Of a DNA stretch of 64,000 nt, positions 29,136-37,463 are shown piece after piece (the stretch's first letter is position 1; each line of letters begins with the position of its first letter). The notes under the pieces are model-generated. The model saw only the letters and a program-made list of their open reading frames with translations. It was not told where the DNA came from and ran no database searches. Source of the DNA: JAWKWH01 sp963669415 (lineage in GTDB: Bacteria; Pseudomonadota; Alphaproteobacteria; Rhizobiales; Rhizobiaceae); contig CAXXPS010000002.1 of the NCBI GenBank assembly GCA_963669415.2, positions 806,001-870,000 of the forward strand, read 5' to 3'. Position numbers and translations under genes: made by a program.

Positions 29136-29166
29136 TTGACCTTCCACTAACTGGAAGGATTATATG
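29136..29166 (+). promoter_or_regulatory. MerR/CueR-type promoter with dyad operator
   Basis: TTGACC (29136-29141) and TATATG (29161-29166) are separated by 19 bases, the over-long spacing typical of MerR-regulated promoters. The spacer holds the dyad CCTTCC-actaac-TGGAAGG (about 29140-29158), which closely resembles known CueR/HmrR copper-responsive sites. It drives rightward, toward the cueR-like gene 125 bases downstream, suggesting autoregulation. The usual copper ATPase gene is missing between them. Confidence 0.8.
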
Positions 29167-29186
29167 TCTACCGACAAGCCGTAGTG

Positions 29187-29294
29187 ATGAAACCGCAATC
29201 GTTTGTCTCAAGGCATTTTCGCCCGGCCGCAGATCGCGGAGCGAATACAACCCAGGACCATGCGAGGCCCTTGAAATACGAGCCGTACCAATGA
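29187..29294 (+). CDS. possible 35-codon ORF between the CueR promoter and cueR
   Basis: A short frame starting at ATG 29187 and ending in a TGA that overlaps the cueR ATG by four bases (ATGA), a layout that would couple translation. It is the first open frame after the MerR-type promoter. No ribosome site is strong, and the peptide (beginning MKPQSFVSRHFRPAADRGAN) matches nothing I know. It may be a leader peptide, the remains of a lost gene or chance. Confidence 0.25.
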   Translation: MKPQSFVSRHFRPAADRGANTTQDHARPLKYEPYQ

Positions 29295-29674
29295 ATATCC
29301 AGTCTGCAGCCCAGGCTTCCGATTTGCCTGTCAAAACCGTCCGCTACTACGATGAAATCGGTCTGGTAACGCCGGGGCGGGCGGAAAACGGCTACCGCGC
29401 CTATGCCGACGATGATGTGCACAAATTGCGGTTCCTCGGCCGGGCACGAAGCCTGGGCTTTTCGCTCGACGACTGCCGGCAGCTCTTGTCGCTCTATGAA
29501 GACCGCAACCGTGCGAGCGCCGATGTGAAGGCACTGACCTTGGCCCAGATCGACGATGTTGACCGAAAGATTGCCGAACTGAAACTGCTGCGCAAGACAC
29601 TGAACGATTTAGCTAAATCATGTCATGGCGATGATCGGCCGGACTGCCCGATTATCGATGGCCTGGCGAGGTAG
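29291..29674 (+). CDS. CueR/HmrR-type MerR family transcriptional regulator
   Basis: A 127-residue MerR-type activator. The winged helix-turn-helix begins at the N-terminus (IQSAAQASDLPVKTVRYYDEIGL), followed by the long dimerisation helix (about residues 80-110) and a C-terminal metal loop with two cysteines, CHGDDRPDC (about 112-120), as in copper sensors CueR/HmrR. Cysteine pair and operator both point to Cu(I) or a related soft metal. The upstream dyad promoter at 29136-29166 is probably its own target. Two c-type cytochromes follow immediately. The copper ATPase usually regulated is not in the window. Confidence 0.88.
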   Translation: MNIQSAAQASDLPVKTVRYYDEIGLVTPGRAENGYRAYADDDVHKLRFLGRARSLGFSLDDCRQLLSLYEDRNRASADVKALTLAQIDDVDRKIAELKLLRKTLNDLAKSCHGDDRPDCPIIDGLAR

Positions 29675-29681
29675 CGGGCAC

Positions 29682-30113
29682 ATGAGCCCTCCAAAAACCA
29701 TCTATTTCATTGTGGCATTGGCGCTGATTGTTGGGGCTGTTTGGTGGACCCAATTCAAGACGATGCCACATCACCATCCTATGACAACATCCTCTGCAGC
29801 AATGGTCGACATTGTCATCCCGGATCTGTCGCAGGAAGCAAGCGCCGGTAAGACGGCTTTCGACGCAAATTGCGCCATTTGCCACGGTCAAAACGCTGCC
29901 GGACAGGATGGCGTTGCGCCGCCGCTTGTACACAGGATTTACGAACCAAATCACCATGGAGACCGTGCATTTTATCTGGCTGCCAAGCGCGGCGTCCGCC
30001 AGCACCATTGGCGTTTTGGCGACATGCCACCTGTAACATCCGTGGACGAGGGTGATGTCGGCAAGATCATCGCTTACGTCCGTGAATTGCAGAGAGCCAA
30101 CGGAATTCACTGA
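29682..30113 (+). CDS. membrane-anchored c-type cytochrome
   Basis: A 143-residue class I cytochrome c. The N-terminus has an uncleaved-looking membrane anchor (TIYFIVALALIVGAVWW, about 6-22), and the haem motif is Cys64-Ala-Ile-Cys67-His68. The distal methionine is probably in FGDMPPV (about residue 116). It starts at the ATG at 29682, 7 bases after cueR, so it is probably in the same transcript and could be under copper control. It may pass electrons to a periplasmic partner, perhaps the next cytochrome. Confidence 0.88.
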   Translation: MSPPKTIYFIVALALIVGAVWWTQFKTMPHHHPMTTSSAAMVDIVIPDLSQEASAGKTAFDANCAICHGQNAAGQDGVAPPLVHRIYEPNHHGDRAFYLAAKRGVRQHHWRFGDMPPVTSVDEGDVGKIIAYVRELQRANGIH

Positions 30114-30136
30114 CCAGCAATTCCCGGAGAACGATA

Positions 30137-30604
30137 ATGCCAAGAAAATCCGACCATTCGGCTGCTGGACTTGCGACCGCCATACTGCTGGTGGCGGCGG
30201 TTTCCGCATCTGCCCATAGCGGTGCGAAAGGCGTCGTCAAGCAGCGAATGGATGCCATGGGTGACATTTCCGAACAGATGAAGTTATTGGGCGCGATGAT
30301 GAAGAAGCAAACGGATTTTAATCCGGCTGCAGCTTCGAAAGCAGCTGATGTCATTGCCGGTCACGCTTCACACATTCCGACCCTGTTTCCCGAGGGAAGC
30401 AATGAACACCCGAGCGAAGCCTTGCCGGCAATCTGGGCTGACTGGGCAAAATTTGAGGCGATTGCCGCTGAGCTGAAGGATGGCGCTTCGGAATTATCTG
30501 TTACCGCTGGCAGCGCAAAGTCTGCAATGGATATTGCCGCCAGCTTCGGCAAGGTAGCCAAAACCTGCATATCCTGCCATGAGGGATTCCGGCTTAAAAA
30601 ATAG
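30137..30604 (+). CDS. c'/c556-type cytochrome
   Basis: A 155-residue exported protein: signal peptide ending near SASA-H, then a four-helix-bundle c'-type fold with a single C-terminal haem motif at Cys144-Ile-Ser-Cys147-His148, which is the hallmark of cytochrome c'/c556. An N-terminal region MKLLGAMMKKQTDFN fits the first helix with a possible axial methionine. It lies 23 bases after the previous cytochrome and ends exactly where the convergent membrane-protein gene ends. Cytochromes c' bind small gases or carry electrons. Confidence 0.9.
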   Translation: MPRKSDHSAAGLATAILLVAAVSASAHSGAKGVVKQRMDAMGDISEQMKLLGAMMKKQTDFNPAAASKAADVIAGHASHIPTLFPEGSNEHPSEALPAIWADWAKFEAIAAELKDGASELSVTAGSAKSAMDIAASFGKVAKTCISCHEGFRLKK

Positions 30605-31735
30605 TCAGGGCAGCCACGGCAATTGCACCAAGGCGAGGTTCAGCCAGCCGATCCAGTTGTGATTCAGAAACTGACCAAAAAACAACTGGAATGAAAACGC
30701 TCCCCAGCCGGAGATAACTGCGAACAACAACAACATCGCGCCAATGCTGCCTCCGGACCAGGCAATCGAGCGCATGATCAATCCGCGTTGCATTTTATTG
30801 CCGGGCTTTTCCAGACCGAAACGCTTCAGATACCCTCTTTCTGCCGGGCGTAGCGTTTCCGGCATGACATGACCGTCGGCAACCCCTGCGGACAGCCTTT
30901 GCGCATAATGGCGCGCAGCGACGAGATGCAATCCGACGAAGAGCGTGAAGACAAGACCGGCAACGGCCAGCTTCCATCCAAACCGGATGAGTTCCAAATT
31001 TTCGGTGCTCAATGGCTGCTCGAGGCCTTGCACAAAATTACCAATGCCAAGCGGAGCAATCTTGGCGCCGGTTACAAGGGTCCCTGCGGCCAAGTAGAGA
31101 ATTACGAGCAAAAGTGCCGAAAATCTTCCCAGTTGGCGAAGGCGGTGAGAGAGGGAAAAATCGTAGAAAGAACGCCACTGTCCGGTTACGGCCTGACGCG
31201 CCTGCGCCAGCGGCAGATGGATCATTGCCGCGATGAAGACTGCAACGCCGATCAATGCCACAGTCGGGCCAACCCAGGCCTGTTCATAGCCCTTGCTGAA
31301 CGAGTTTTCCCATCCGGCCCACCAACCCAACAGCCAAAGCGCGCATGCCGGTAGGGTGATCACCCAGCAATTGATGATCAACTGCAAGCCAAGGGTCAGA
31401 TTGGCCCAAAGAGATCCGAAGAATGCAAAAAGCAGGCTTCCAACTCTTTGCCTGAAAGGTACGGTCTTGGTGAAAGCTGAATTCAGATCGTGACGAAAGC
31501 GTTGAGAGACGATCCAGTTCGGCCATTTGGTGAATTGGCTGGTTTCGTCACCTGCGCTCATGGTCTCAGCAAAGTTGGTCGATCGCGCCAGTTCGGACTG
31601 CCGGTGCCAAGTGCGTAAAGCGGAGCGTTGCATTGCCCGCCCCGTCCATCCCAGCACCAAAACCGCCGAAAACGGTGTCAGGCACAGCAGTGTTCCGATC
31701 AGAAACTTCCAGACAAAGACGATCAGGCGCATCAC
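30605..31735 (-). CDS. multi-pass membrane protein, unknown
   Basis: A 376-residue protein with about eight hydrophobic segments, the clearest at residues 5-30 (VWKFLIGTLLCLTPFSAVLVLGW), 100-140 and 330-355. The block RQRVGSLLFAFFGSLWANLTLGLQLI lies at about 94-120. Two charged soluble loops (60-90 and 285-310) separate them. I do not recognise the family with confidence. Its stop meets the cytochrome gene stop tail to tail. It is followed upstream by the Tat-exported phosphatase-fold gene on the same strand, with about 25 bases between them, so the two probably share a transcript. Confidence 0.75.
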   Translation of the reverse strand: MMRLIVFVWKFLIGTLLCLTPFSAVLVLGWTGRAMQRSALRTWHRQSELARSTNFAETMSAGDETSQFTKWPNWIVSQRFRHDLNSAFTKTVPFRQRVGSLLFAFFGSLWANLTLGLQLIINCWVITLPACALWLLGWWAGWENSFSKGYEQAWVGPTVALIGVAVFIAAMIHLPLAQARQAVTGQWRSFYDFSLSHRLRQLGRFSALLLVILYLAAGTLVTGAKIAPLGIGNFVQGLEQPLSTENLELIRFGWKLAVAGLVFTLFVGLHLVAARHYAQRLSAGVADGHVMPETLRPAERGYLKRFGLEKPGNKMQRGLIMRSIAWSGGSIGAMLLLFAVISGWGAFSFQLFFGQFLNHNWIGWLNLALVQLPWLP

Positions 31736-31760
31736 GCGGCTCCGTTATATTGGTGGATGA

Positions 31761-32936
31761 TCATGCAAACACTTCCGCCAATGGCGGGCCCTCTGAAACA
31801 TCGGTTTTCATGCCCATGACACGCCCGATCGTAGCCGCCAGTGATATCTGATCGACGGGTTTGTCGACGACCGTATTGCGGGCGATCCCCGGACCGAAAA
31901 CAAGTGCCCAGATTTCATGCGCCGAGCGGGAATTGAAATGATGCTGGCAAGAAATATCCATCAGCGGATTATCATCGCGGCCACAATCAGGCACGATGAC
32001 AAAGACCGTATTGTCGCGGTACTCAGGATCGTTTTCCACCGTGGCAACCAGTTGCTGCAAACCGTTGTCGATAATGGATATTGCGCGCGTATAGTGGCTC
32101 AGATTTCCCCAATGAACGTAGTCCGGATCCTGATAGTTGATCATCATCAGGCGCGGCCGCAATTCATGGATGGCGCGGATCGACAGTTCAGTCAGCAGAC
32201 GGTCACCACGCGGATTGAGAAATCCGCTGTCGCCATAGTGCCGCCGCCAACGGCGCCAGAAACCCTCCATGGCGTCACCCTGATCGCCGGCAAGTTCGCC
32301 CCGATAGTTGCGCGCTTCCCGTTCAGCCAACTGCTTTGCAAGTTCTGTCCGGATATCATCATCGATGTTGCCCTTCAATTTTTCCCGCAGCAACCAGGTT
32401 TTGTACCAATGCAGGCTCAACACGCTTGAGCGGTACTCGATGCCGTAATTGTGGTTTTCGGAGAAATTCAGGAAATCTTCGCTGACCCGGTCCTCGCCGT
32501 TGACGATCAACGCCTGATGATCGGGAATGGCGAAACTCTTGCGAAGATATTCAAACAGGGTCGGCGATTTGGGCTCGAAGCGCTCGGAAAGAAACCGGTC
32601 CTCGACATCGGAATAGCGATCATAGCGCCCGGTCAAAATGTATAGCGTCCCTTGCGCGTGGCTGGTCACCACGCCTTCCTGGGACGATATCGTCATGTTG
32701 TTGAACAGCGTGCCTCGTCTGGTCAGCTCATGAGCGAGGAACGGACTGTAGGAGGTATCCGGTTCGATCGTTTCCCGGCGGCGGACGCCACCACCAAAGC
32801 GTACGATGATCACATTGGGGCCGGTATATGGCTGCCGCGCGGCCGCCATCATGGGTGATGCGATATTGAGCCCGGCTGCTGCACCCAGCGTCACCGCGCC
32901 TTTCGTGAACTGTCGCCGGTCGATGCCATTCACCAT
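31761..32936 (-). CDS. Tat-exported alkaline phosphatase/sulfatase-fold protein
   Basis: A 391-residue protein beginning with a Tat-type signal (DRRQFTKGAVTLGAAAGLNIA, RR at positions 7-8). I chose the ATG at 32936, with GGAGGA about 6 bases upstream, over an in-frame start at 33014. The core has the alkaline-phosphatase superfamily layout: an N-terminal NVIIVRFGGG, a central MINYQDPDYVHWG and VFVIVPDCGRDDN, where Asp and His residues could bind metals. A classical sulfatase CxPxR motif is absent, so it is not a formylglycine sulfatase. Substrate unknown; the P450 gene starts divergently 130 bases away. Confidence 0.8.
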   Translation of the reverse strand: MVNGIDRRQFTKGAVTLGAAAGLNIASPMMAAARQPYTGPNVIIVRFGGGVRRRETIEPDTSYSPFLAHELTRRGTLFNNMTISSQEGVVTSHAQGTLYILTGRYDRYSDVEDRFLSERFEPKSPTLFEYLRKSFAIPDHQALIVNGEDRVSEDFLNFSENHNYGIEYRSSVLSLHWYKTWLLREKLKGNIDDDIRTELAKQLAEREARNYRGELAGDQGDAMEGFWRRWRRHYGDSGFLNPRGDRLLTELSIRAIHELRPRLMMINYQDPDYVHWGNLSHYTRAISIIDNGLQQLVATVENDPEYRDNTVFVIVPDCGRDDNPLMDISCQHHFNSRSAHEIWALVFGPGIARNTVVDKPVDQISLAATIGRVMGMKTDVSEGPPLAEVFA

Positions 32937-33064
32937 TCGAAATCCTCCAGATGATCTGAATTGTGGCAAGGTTTGACCGACAAGATGACGACAAAGTGGC
33001 GGATTTTCGCACATTGATCAGGCGGGCAAGGTGACCTACCTTTCGCGCAAGAGGTTTATGAGTC

Positions 33065-34441
33065 ATGGATGCAACCCCGGCACCATTCGTCCCGCCTGCT
33101 CCCACGCCCCGTTCGCGCGATCGGATTCCCTCGATTCTGGAAGTAATCAGAACGGTCTACCGCAACCCGCTGGAGATGTGGGGGGAGCCCTCTTACGAAG
33201 ACCGCCACATCCACACCAAGTTCTTCAATGAGCGGGCGCTGATCGCCAATGACCCCGGTCTGATCCGCCATGTCCTGGTCGACAATGCGAAAAACTACCG
33301 AATGGCAACGATCCGGCAGCTGATCCTGCGGCCGATCCTCGCCGATGGTCTGCTGACTGCGGAAGGTGATGTTTGGAAACGTTCGCGCAAGGCGATGGCG
33401 CCGGTCTTCACGCCCAGGCACATTGACGAGTTCGCCGAAGTGATGCTGGAGGAAAGCAGGAAACATTGTGAACGCTATGAGGCGGGTGATGTTGTAACCG
33501 ATGTTTCGGTCGATATGACCGAGCTGACCTTTGCAATCCTGTCGCAGACACTGTTTTCCGGTGAGATCGCCTCACCGGGCGCCGATTTCGCCGACGAAGT
33601 GGACCGGCTGCTTTCAACGATGGGACGGGTCGATCCGCTTGATCTGCTGAAGGCGCCCAGTTGGATCCCGCGACTGACAAGAATACGTGGGCGCAAGGCG
33701 TTGAATTTTTTCCGCCAGATCGTTGCCGATACGATCGATCAGCGCCGCCACAAGATAAATTCTTCCACAGACGTGCCCGATGATTTCCTGACACTGCTGT
33801 TGCGGCAAGAAGGTGCCGATGGTCTCTCCGCCAGCGAGATCGAAGACAATATCATAACCTTTATCGGCGCCGGCCACGAAACCACCGCCCGCGCACTGGC
33901 TTGGACACTTTATTGCCTCGCCAATTCACCGCGCGACCGGGCGCTTGTCGAAGCCGAAGTAGACCGCATTGTCTCCAAACACCCGCCGCCGAAGAACTGG
34001 CTTGAAATGATGCCGTTGACGCGCGCGGCGTTTGAGGAAGCCATGCGGCTTTATCCGCCGGCGCCCTCGATCAACAGGGCGGCGATCGAAGATGACGAGT
34101 GGAACGGGGTGGTGATTCCTGCCGATACCACGGTGCTTGTCATGCCTTGGACGTTGCACCGGCACCGCCTGCTGTGGGACCAGCCGGACGCGTTCATTCC
34201 CGAACGGTTCTGGCCCGAAAATCGCGGCAAAATCGACCGCTTTCAGTACCTTCCGTTCGGTGTCGGTCCGCGCATCTGCATCGGTTCGACGTTTGCATTG
34301 CAGGAGGCGGTCATCGCGCTCGGCGTAGTGCTATACCGCTTTCGCTTCGACTGCACGGAAGACACCAACCCGTGGCCGGTGCAGAAACTGACCACACAGC
34401 CGCAAGGCGGTCTGCCGATGCGGGTGACAAAGCGGCGGTAG
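33065..34441 (+). CDS. cytochrome P450
   Basis: A 458-residue haem-thiolate monooxygenase. The haem-binding loop FGVGPRICIG ends with Cys405 in place, the I-helix oxygen-activation motif is GAGHETTA (about 270), and the K-helix ExxR is in EEAMRLYPP. The start at 33065 has GAGG about 10 bases upstream. The pattern resembles the CYP102A/CYP4-like long-chain acid hydroxylase branch more than the camphor type, but the substrate cannot be read from sequence. No ferredoxin or reductase gene is adjacent, so redox partners must come from elsewhere. Confidence 0.92.
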   Translation: MDATPAPFVPPAPTPRSRDRIPSILEVIRTVYRNPLEMWGEPSYEDRHIHTKFFNERALIANDPGLIRHVLVDNAKNYRMATIRQLILRPILADGLLTAEGDVWKRSRKAMAPVFTPRHIDEFAEVMLEESRKHCERYEAGDVVTDVSVDMTELTFAILSQTLFSGEIASPGADFADEVDRLLSTMGRVDPLDLLKAPSWIPRLTRIRGRKALNFFRQIVADTIDQRRHKINSSTDVPDDFLTLLLRQEGADGLSASEIEDNIITFIGAGHETTARALAWTLYCLANSPRDRALVEAEVDRIVSKHPPPKNWLEMMPLTRAAFEEAMRLYPPAPSINRAAIEDDEWNGVVIPADTTVLVMPWTLHRHRLLWDQPDAFIPERFWPENRGKIDRFQYLPFGVGPRICIGSTFALQEAVIALGVVLYRFRFDCTEDTNPWPVQKLTTQPQGGLPMRVTKRR

Positions 34442-34464
34442 GAGAAAACACCGACCAACGCGCA

Positions 34465-35514
34465 TTAAAAACTCACTGTCAGACGTCCGCCTGCGGTCAT
34501 CGACAGGTAAGTCGGATTGGCCAGCCCGCTTACTGTGCCGGAGATTGAAAGCGATACCGCTTCGCTGAATTCGATATCGGTTCCCAACGTGGCGTTTACG
34601 TCAAAATCTCGGGTATCGGCGGGGACAGAACTCGTGGCGGTGGTCGAGTTCAGGAAAATCCATTCGGCTTCAACCGAAAGCTCCGGCGTCACGACAACAT
34701 CGCCGTCAAGCAAGAAGGATCGGCTGACAGCGCCGCCAAACGCAAAGGTGCCGGTTCGGGTGCGCACAGCAGGAAAGAATGTTGGACCTGGCGCGGTATC
34801 GAAATAAGCGTCCTCACGCTCTTCGTCGTAGCTTATCCCAACCGTCGGCGCGACGAGCCAGTTTCCAACCTGATGGTAACTGGTCAAGTTTGCATTTCCC
34901 GCCCAGCTTTCCGAATCCCAGGATGAAGCGACGGCGAAGCTGGAGGCGTCGTTTTGCGTCCAGCTGTAGAGAAACGAACCGGTCAGAACCAGCGTGTCGG
35001 TCAGGAATACTGCCGCATAGGGACCGGCAGAAAAGGCGCTGGTTTTCGAGTTTCCAGGCAAGAAGACATTGTCGACGTCGCTGCCGGTGTGGTTGAGGAT
35101 ACCTCCGACAATGATCCGTTCTGTCAGTTGGGTGTCGGCGCCGAGGCTCACCGACCATTGGCTGCCGTCATAGGCACGCAGCAGAGCCGTGTCTTCCAGC
35201 CAGCCTCCGTTGCCATCGAGCCAGATGTTCCATCCGGCGCCATCGGTCACTGCTTGGGTCCCCGAATACACGCCCCCCATTCCATAGCTCGCTGAGGTGA
35301 CTGTCATTCCGCTGCTGCCATCGAGTGCATCAAAGGACGCAAGCCAGCGATCGCGGCCGATTTCGCGTGTCAGATGGCGCATGGAGCGGGCCTTGTTGAT
35401 ATTCAGCCAGGGCTTGATAACCGCCTGGATTTCATTGAACTCCTGCGCCAACGCGGGAGCCGATGCCCAAAACAGAGGGGAGAGAACGAGAATAATTCGG
35501 AGAAACAATCTCAT
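34465..35514 (-). CDS. outer-membrane beta-barrel (autotransporter-like) protein
   Basis: A 349-residue protein with a signal peptide (LRIILVLSPLFWASAPALAQ) and a C-terminal part built of alternating hydrophobic strands ending in GGRLTVSF, where the terminal phenylalanine is the outer-membrane insertion signal. The start at ATG 35514 is preferred over a longer frame. Strand-like segments (VVTPELSVEAEWIFL, AFSAGPYAAVFLTDTLVLTG, YHQVGNWLVAPTVGISY) match an autotransporter-type barrel. The passenger part is short, about 90 residues (25-115). Function unknown. Confidence 0.75.
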   Translation of the reverse strand: MRLFLRIILVLSPLFWASAPALAQEFNEIQAVIKPWLNINKARSMRHLTREIGRDRWLASFDALDGSSGMTVTSASYGMGGVYSGTQAVTDGAGWNIWLDGNGGWLEDTALLRAYDGSQWSVSLGADTQLTERIIVGGILNHTGSDVDNVFLPGNSKTSAFSAGPYAAVFLTDTLVLTGSFLYSWTQNDASSFAVASSWDSESWAGNANLTSYHQVGNWLVAPTVGISYDEEREDAYFDTAPGPTFFPAVRTRTGTFAFGGAVSRSFLLDGDVVVTPELSVEAEWIFLNSTTATSSVPADTRDFDVNATLGTDIEFSEAVSLSISGTVSGLANPTYLSMTAGGRLTVSF

Positions 35515-35625
35515 CGGATTTGCTGACCAATGACAACCATCATGCTGATTTACCGGAGAAAAACGTAGCCAATTCGATTTTCCGGAGCCAGCCAAACAAG
35601 ACAATTTCGACTGTTGTTCAATGCA

Positions 35626-35650
35626 CAATCCCGCCGATGTGGCGGGATTG
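35626..35650. terminator. hairpin downstream of the Lys-rich secreted protein gene
   Basis: CAATCCCGCC (35626-35635) and GGCGGGATTG (35641-35650) pair perfectly around a 5-base loop. Located 20 bases past the stop of the leftward gene that ends at 35670. No T tract follows, so it could be a rho-dependent or stabilising hairpin. Confidence 0.6.
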
Positions 35651-35669
35651 CATCAATTATTGCTGATAT

Positions 35670-36965
35670 TCAGCACTCCGAGTGGAAGCAGAAGTCATCC
35701 GGATTGGCCGGCCTGAACTCATCGCGGCGCCGGCTGTCTTCGTCGTAGCGCTCCAGCACATCATTGGCCGAATACATGGGCGTGCCACTTGCGGAAATCC
35801 CGCCATTGTCTTCATCCGGACCGGCCGGCAAGACATGTGCTGCGGTCAGCTTTGAACCGTCAAGCGGCTTCAACCCGTCTTCGCCATTGATGATGCAGCC
35901 GATATTGTTGCAGCTGGAGCCACCAACGTAGTCGGGGTCGGTCATGCGGTTAACGCCGCTTTCGTCCGGGCGATGGAACCGTCTCTGTTCGCCGGGTTCC
36001 AGGCGCGTAGGCGGCAGATCCTCTCCGTTGCGTTGTGCAAAAGACCAGCCAGAGCGGTAATTATCGTAAAAGTGGGTTTGATTGTCATTCGGTTCGGACG
36101 AATGGACATCCGCAGTCTGGATTGTGCCGCCGTTATATTGGTATTCGCCGCGCATGGTTCCGGCGTCATCTTGCCGGACAACTGTAATCGTTGCGCTATC
36201 GGAATTGTCATTCGTTTGCTTGACGATCTTGAAACCATCATGCGCGTCGACGGTGGTCGTTTCAGTGGAAGCAACTCCATCAATCGCATTTTGAGGGTTC
36301 ACACCCCACCGGTTGTTGGGTGTTTCGCGATTGTGGCTGTTTGCCAAGGCGCCAAAACCGTCAGGTCCCGATCCGAGATCGTCGCCCGGGAACATGCCGC
36401 CGGTACGTCTTTCAAATCCTGTGTCGCCCAGACGTTCCGCATTCGAAGGGATGTCACGCGCCAAATCCGGCGTCGCCAATCCAAAATCGGGGGAAGCGGC
36501 GTCACGCAGTGCACCCAATTCTATCAGGTCTTTCAACTCAGCGGCTGCACGTGCAGCTTCCGCAGCCTCTTGTCCTGCTTCAAAATCGATACGGAATGTC
36601 GGAAGAACATCGGTAATCTTCGGCAACTCAACGTAGCGGCTTTGCCCGCGGGTGGTTCCTGTTGCGAGTTTGCCGTTGTTTTTCCCGCCACCAACACTGG
36701 CAATTTGAGCCTCTTCGACAGGCTTGGGCGCCGGATTGATTTTATTGGCGAGTTTCTTCTTGCGCTTGATCTTGACCTTCGTTGCAGCCTTTGCCGCGGT
36801 GATCTTCGGCTTGATGCGGATCCGGGGTTTGACCTTGGCATTGTGACCGTTCGTCGCATCGATCTTGATCTTGATCTTTGCAGCATCGGCGGTTTCAACC
36901 GTCATCGGATTGGCAATCATCACGCCGGCGATAGCAACTGACATCAAAAGATTTGCGGTTTTCAT
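35670..36965 (-). CDS. secreted Lys-rich protein, unknown
   Basis: A 431-residue protein with a signal peptide (MKTANLLMSVAIAGVMIANP, cleavage near ADA-A). The mature N-terminus (about residues 30-75) is highly basic with a K-I-K-I-type pattern (AKIKIKIDATNG, TKVKIKRKKK), suggesting binding to acidic polymers. The remainder is acidic, Gly/Asn-rich and low in hydrophobics, with single Cys residues near SSCNNIGC and a final CFHSEC. No domain is recognised. It looks like a surface or extracellular protein. Upstream sequence contains no obvious operator. Confidence 0.7.
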   Translation of the reverse strand: MKTANLLMSVAIAGVMIANPMTVETADAAKIKIKIDATNGHNAKVKPRIRIKPKITAAKAATKVKIKRKKKLANKINPAPKPVEEAQIASVGGGKNNGKLATGTTRGQSRYVELPKITDVLPTFRIDFEAGQEAAEAARAAAELKDLIELGALRDAASPDFGLATPDLARDIPSNAERLGDTGFERRTGGMFPGDDLGSGPDGFGALANSHNRETPNNRWGVNPQNAIDGVASTETTTVDAHDGFKIVKQTNDNSDSATITVVRQDDAGTMRGEYQYNGGTIQTADVHSSEPNDNQTHFYDNYRSGWSFAQRNGEDLPPTRLEPGEQRRFHRPDESGVNRMTDPDYVGGSSCNNIGCIINGEDGLKPLDGSKLTAAHVLPAGPDEDNGGISASGTPMYSANDVLERYDEDSRRRDEFRPANPDDFCFHSEC

Positions 36966-37088
36966 TGGTTTAGCCCTTCATTTTCTCTCCAGGCCACTAG
37001 ACTAGCCGGGCTGGAGGAAACTGCTGTGAGGGCGATCACACTCAGTAAGGCTCGATATCGACTGATAAAAAAGTGTTCGTTTTCGGTG

Positions 37089-37463
37089 CTACCCCCTGCC
37101 CTGCCATGCGTTCTCCACATGCACAGGCCAGCGCCAGGGTATGACGGCTACAAGGTCGAAACGGATAGACAAACGGCCATGGTCTGGCTGCCTTGAAAGC
37201 CACAGATCGGCTGCCGCCTCTATCCGCCGTTCGGCAGATATCCCGACAGCATCCATCGCCTCCATCACTGTCGGACGCGCCTTGACCTCGACAACCGCAA
37301 CCAGATCGCGGCGCCTGGCGATGAGGTCGATCTCACCGAGCCTGGTGCGATAACGCCGGGCGACGATGCGATAACCTTTGGCAACAAGCGCTATAGCCGC
37401 CAGCCATTCGCCGCGATGACCTTTGCGAAAAGCGCGGCGGCGTTTGGCAGTCTGCCCATTCAT
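37089..37463 (-). CDS. UPF0102/YraN family protein
   Basis: A 124-residue protein of the YraN family, with a nuclease-like fold: HRGEWLAAIALVAKGYRIVARRYRTRLGEIDLIARRRD shows the conserved ExxAxxxL and GEIDLIA blocks, and VVEVKAR provides the ExK. These acidic and lysine residues match the restriction endonuclease-like core, but no activity is demonstrated. It overlaps the rsmI stop by four bases, so the two are translationally coupled, as in many proteobacteria. Confidence 0.93.
   Translation of the reverse strand: MNGQTAKRRRAFRKGHRGEWLAAIALVAKGYRIVARRYRTRLGEIDLIARRRDLVAVVEVKARPTVMEAMDAVGISAERRIEAAADLWLSRQPDHGRLSIRFDLVAVIPWRWPVHVENAWQGRG

Noticed and set aside
31761..32936. Sulfatase of the formylglycine type
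   Set aside because: The required CxPxR or SxPxR motif for formylglycine formation is missing.
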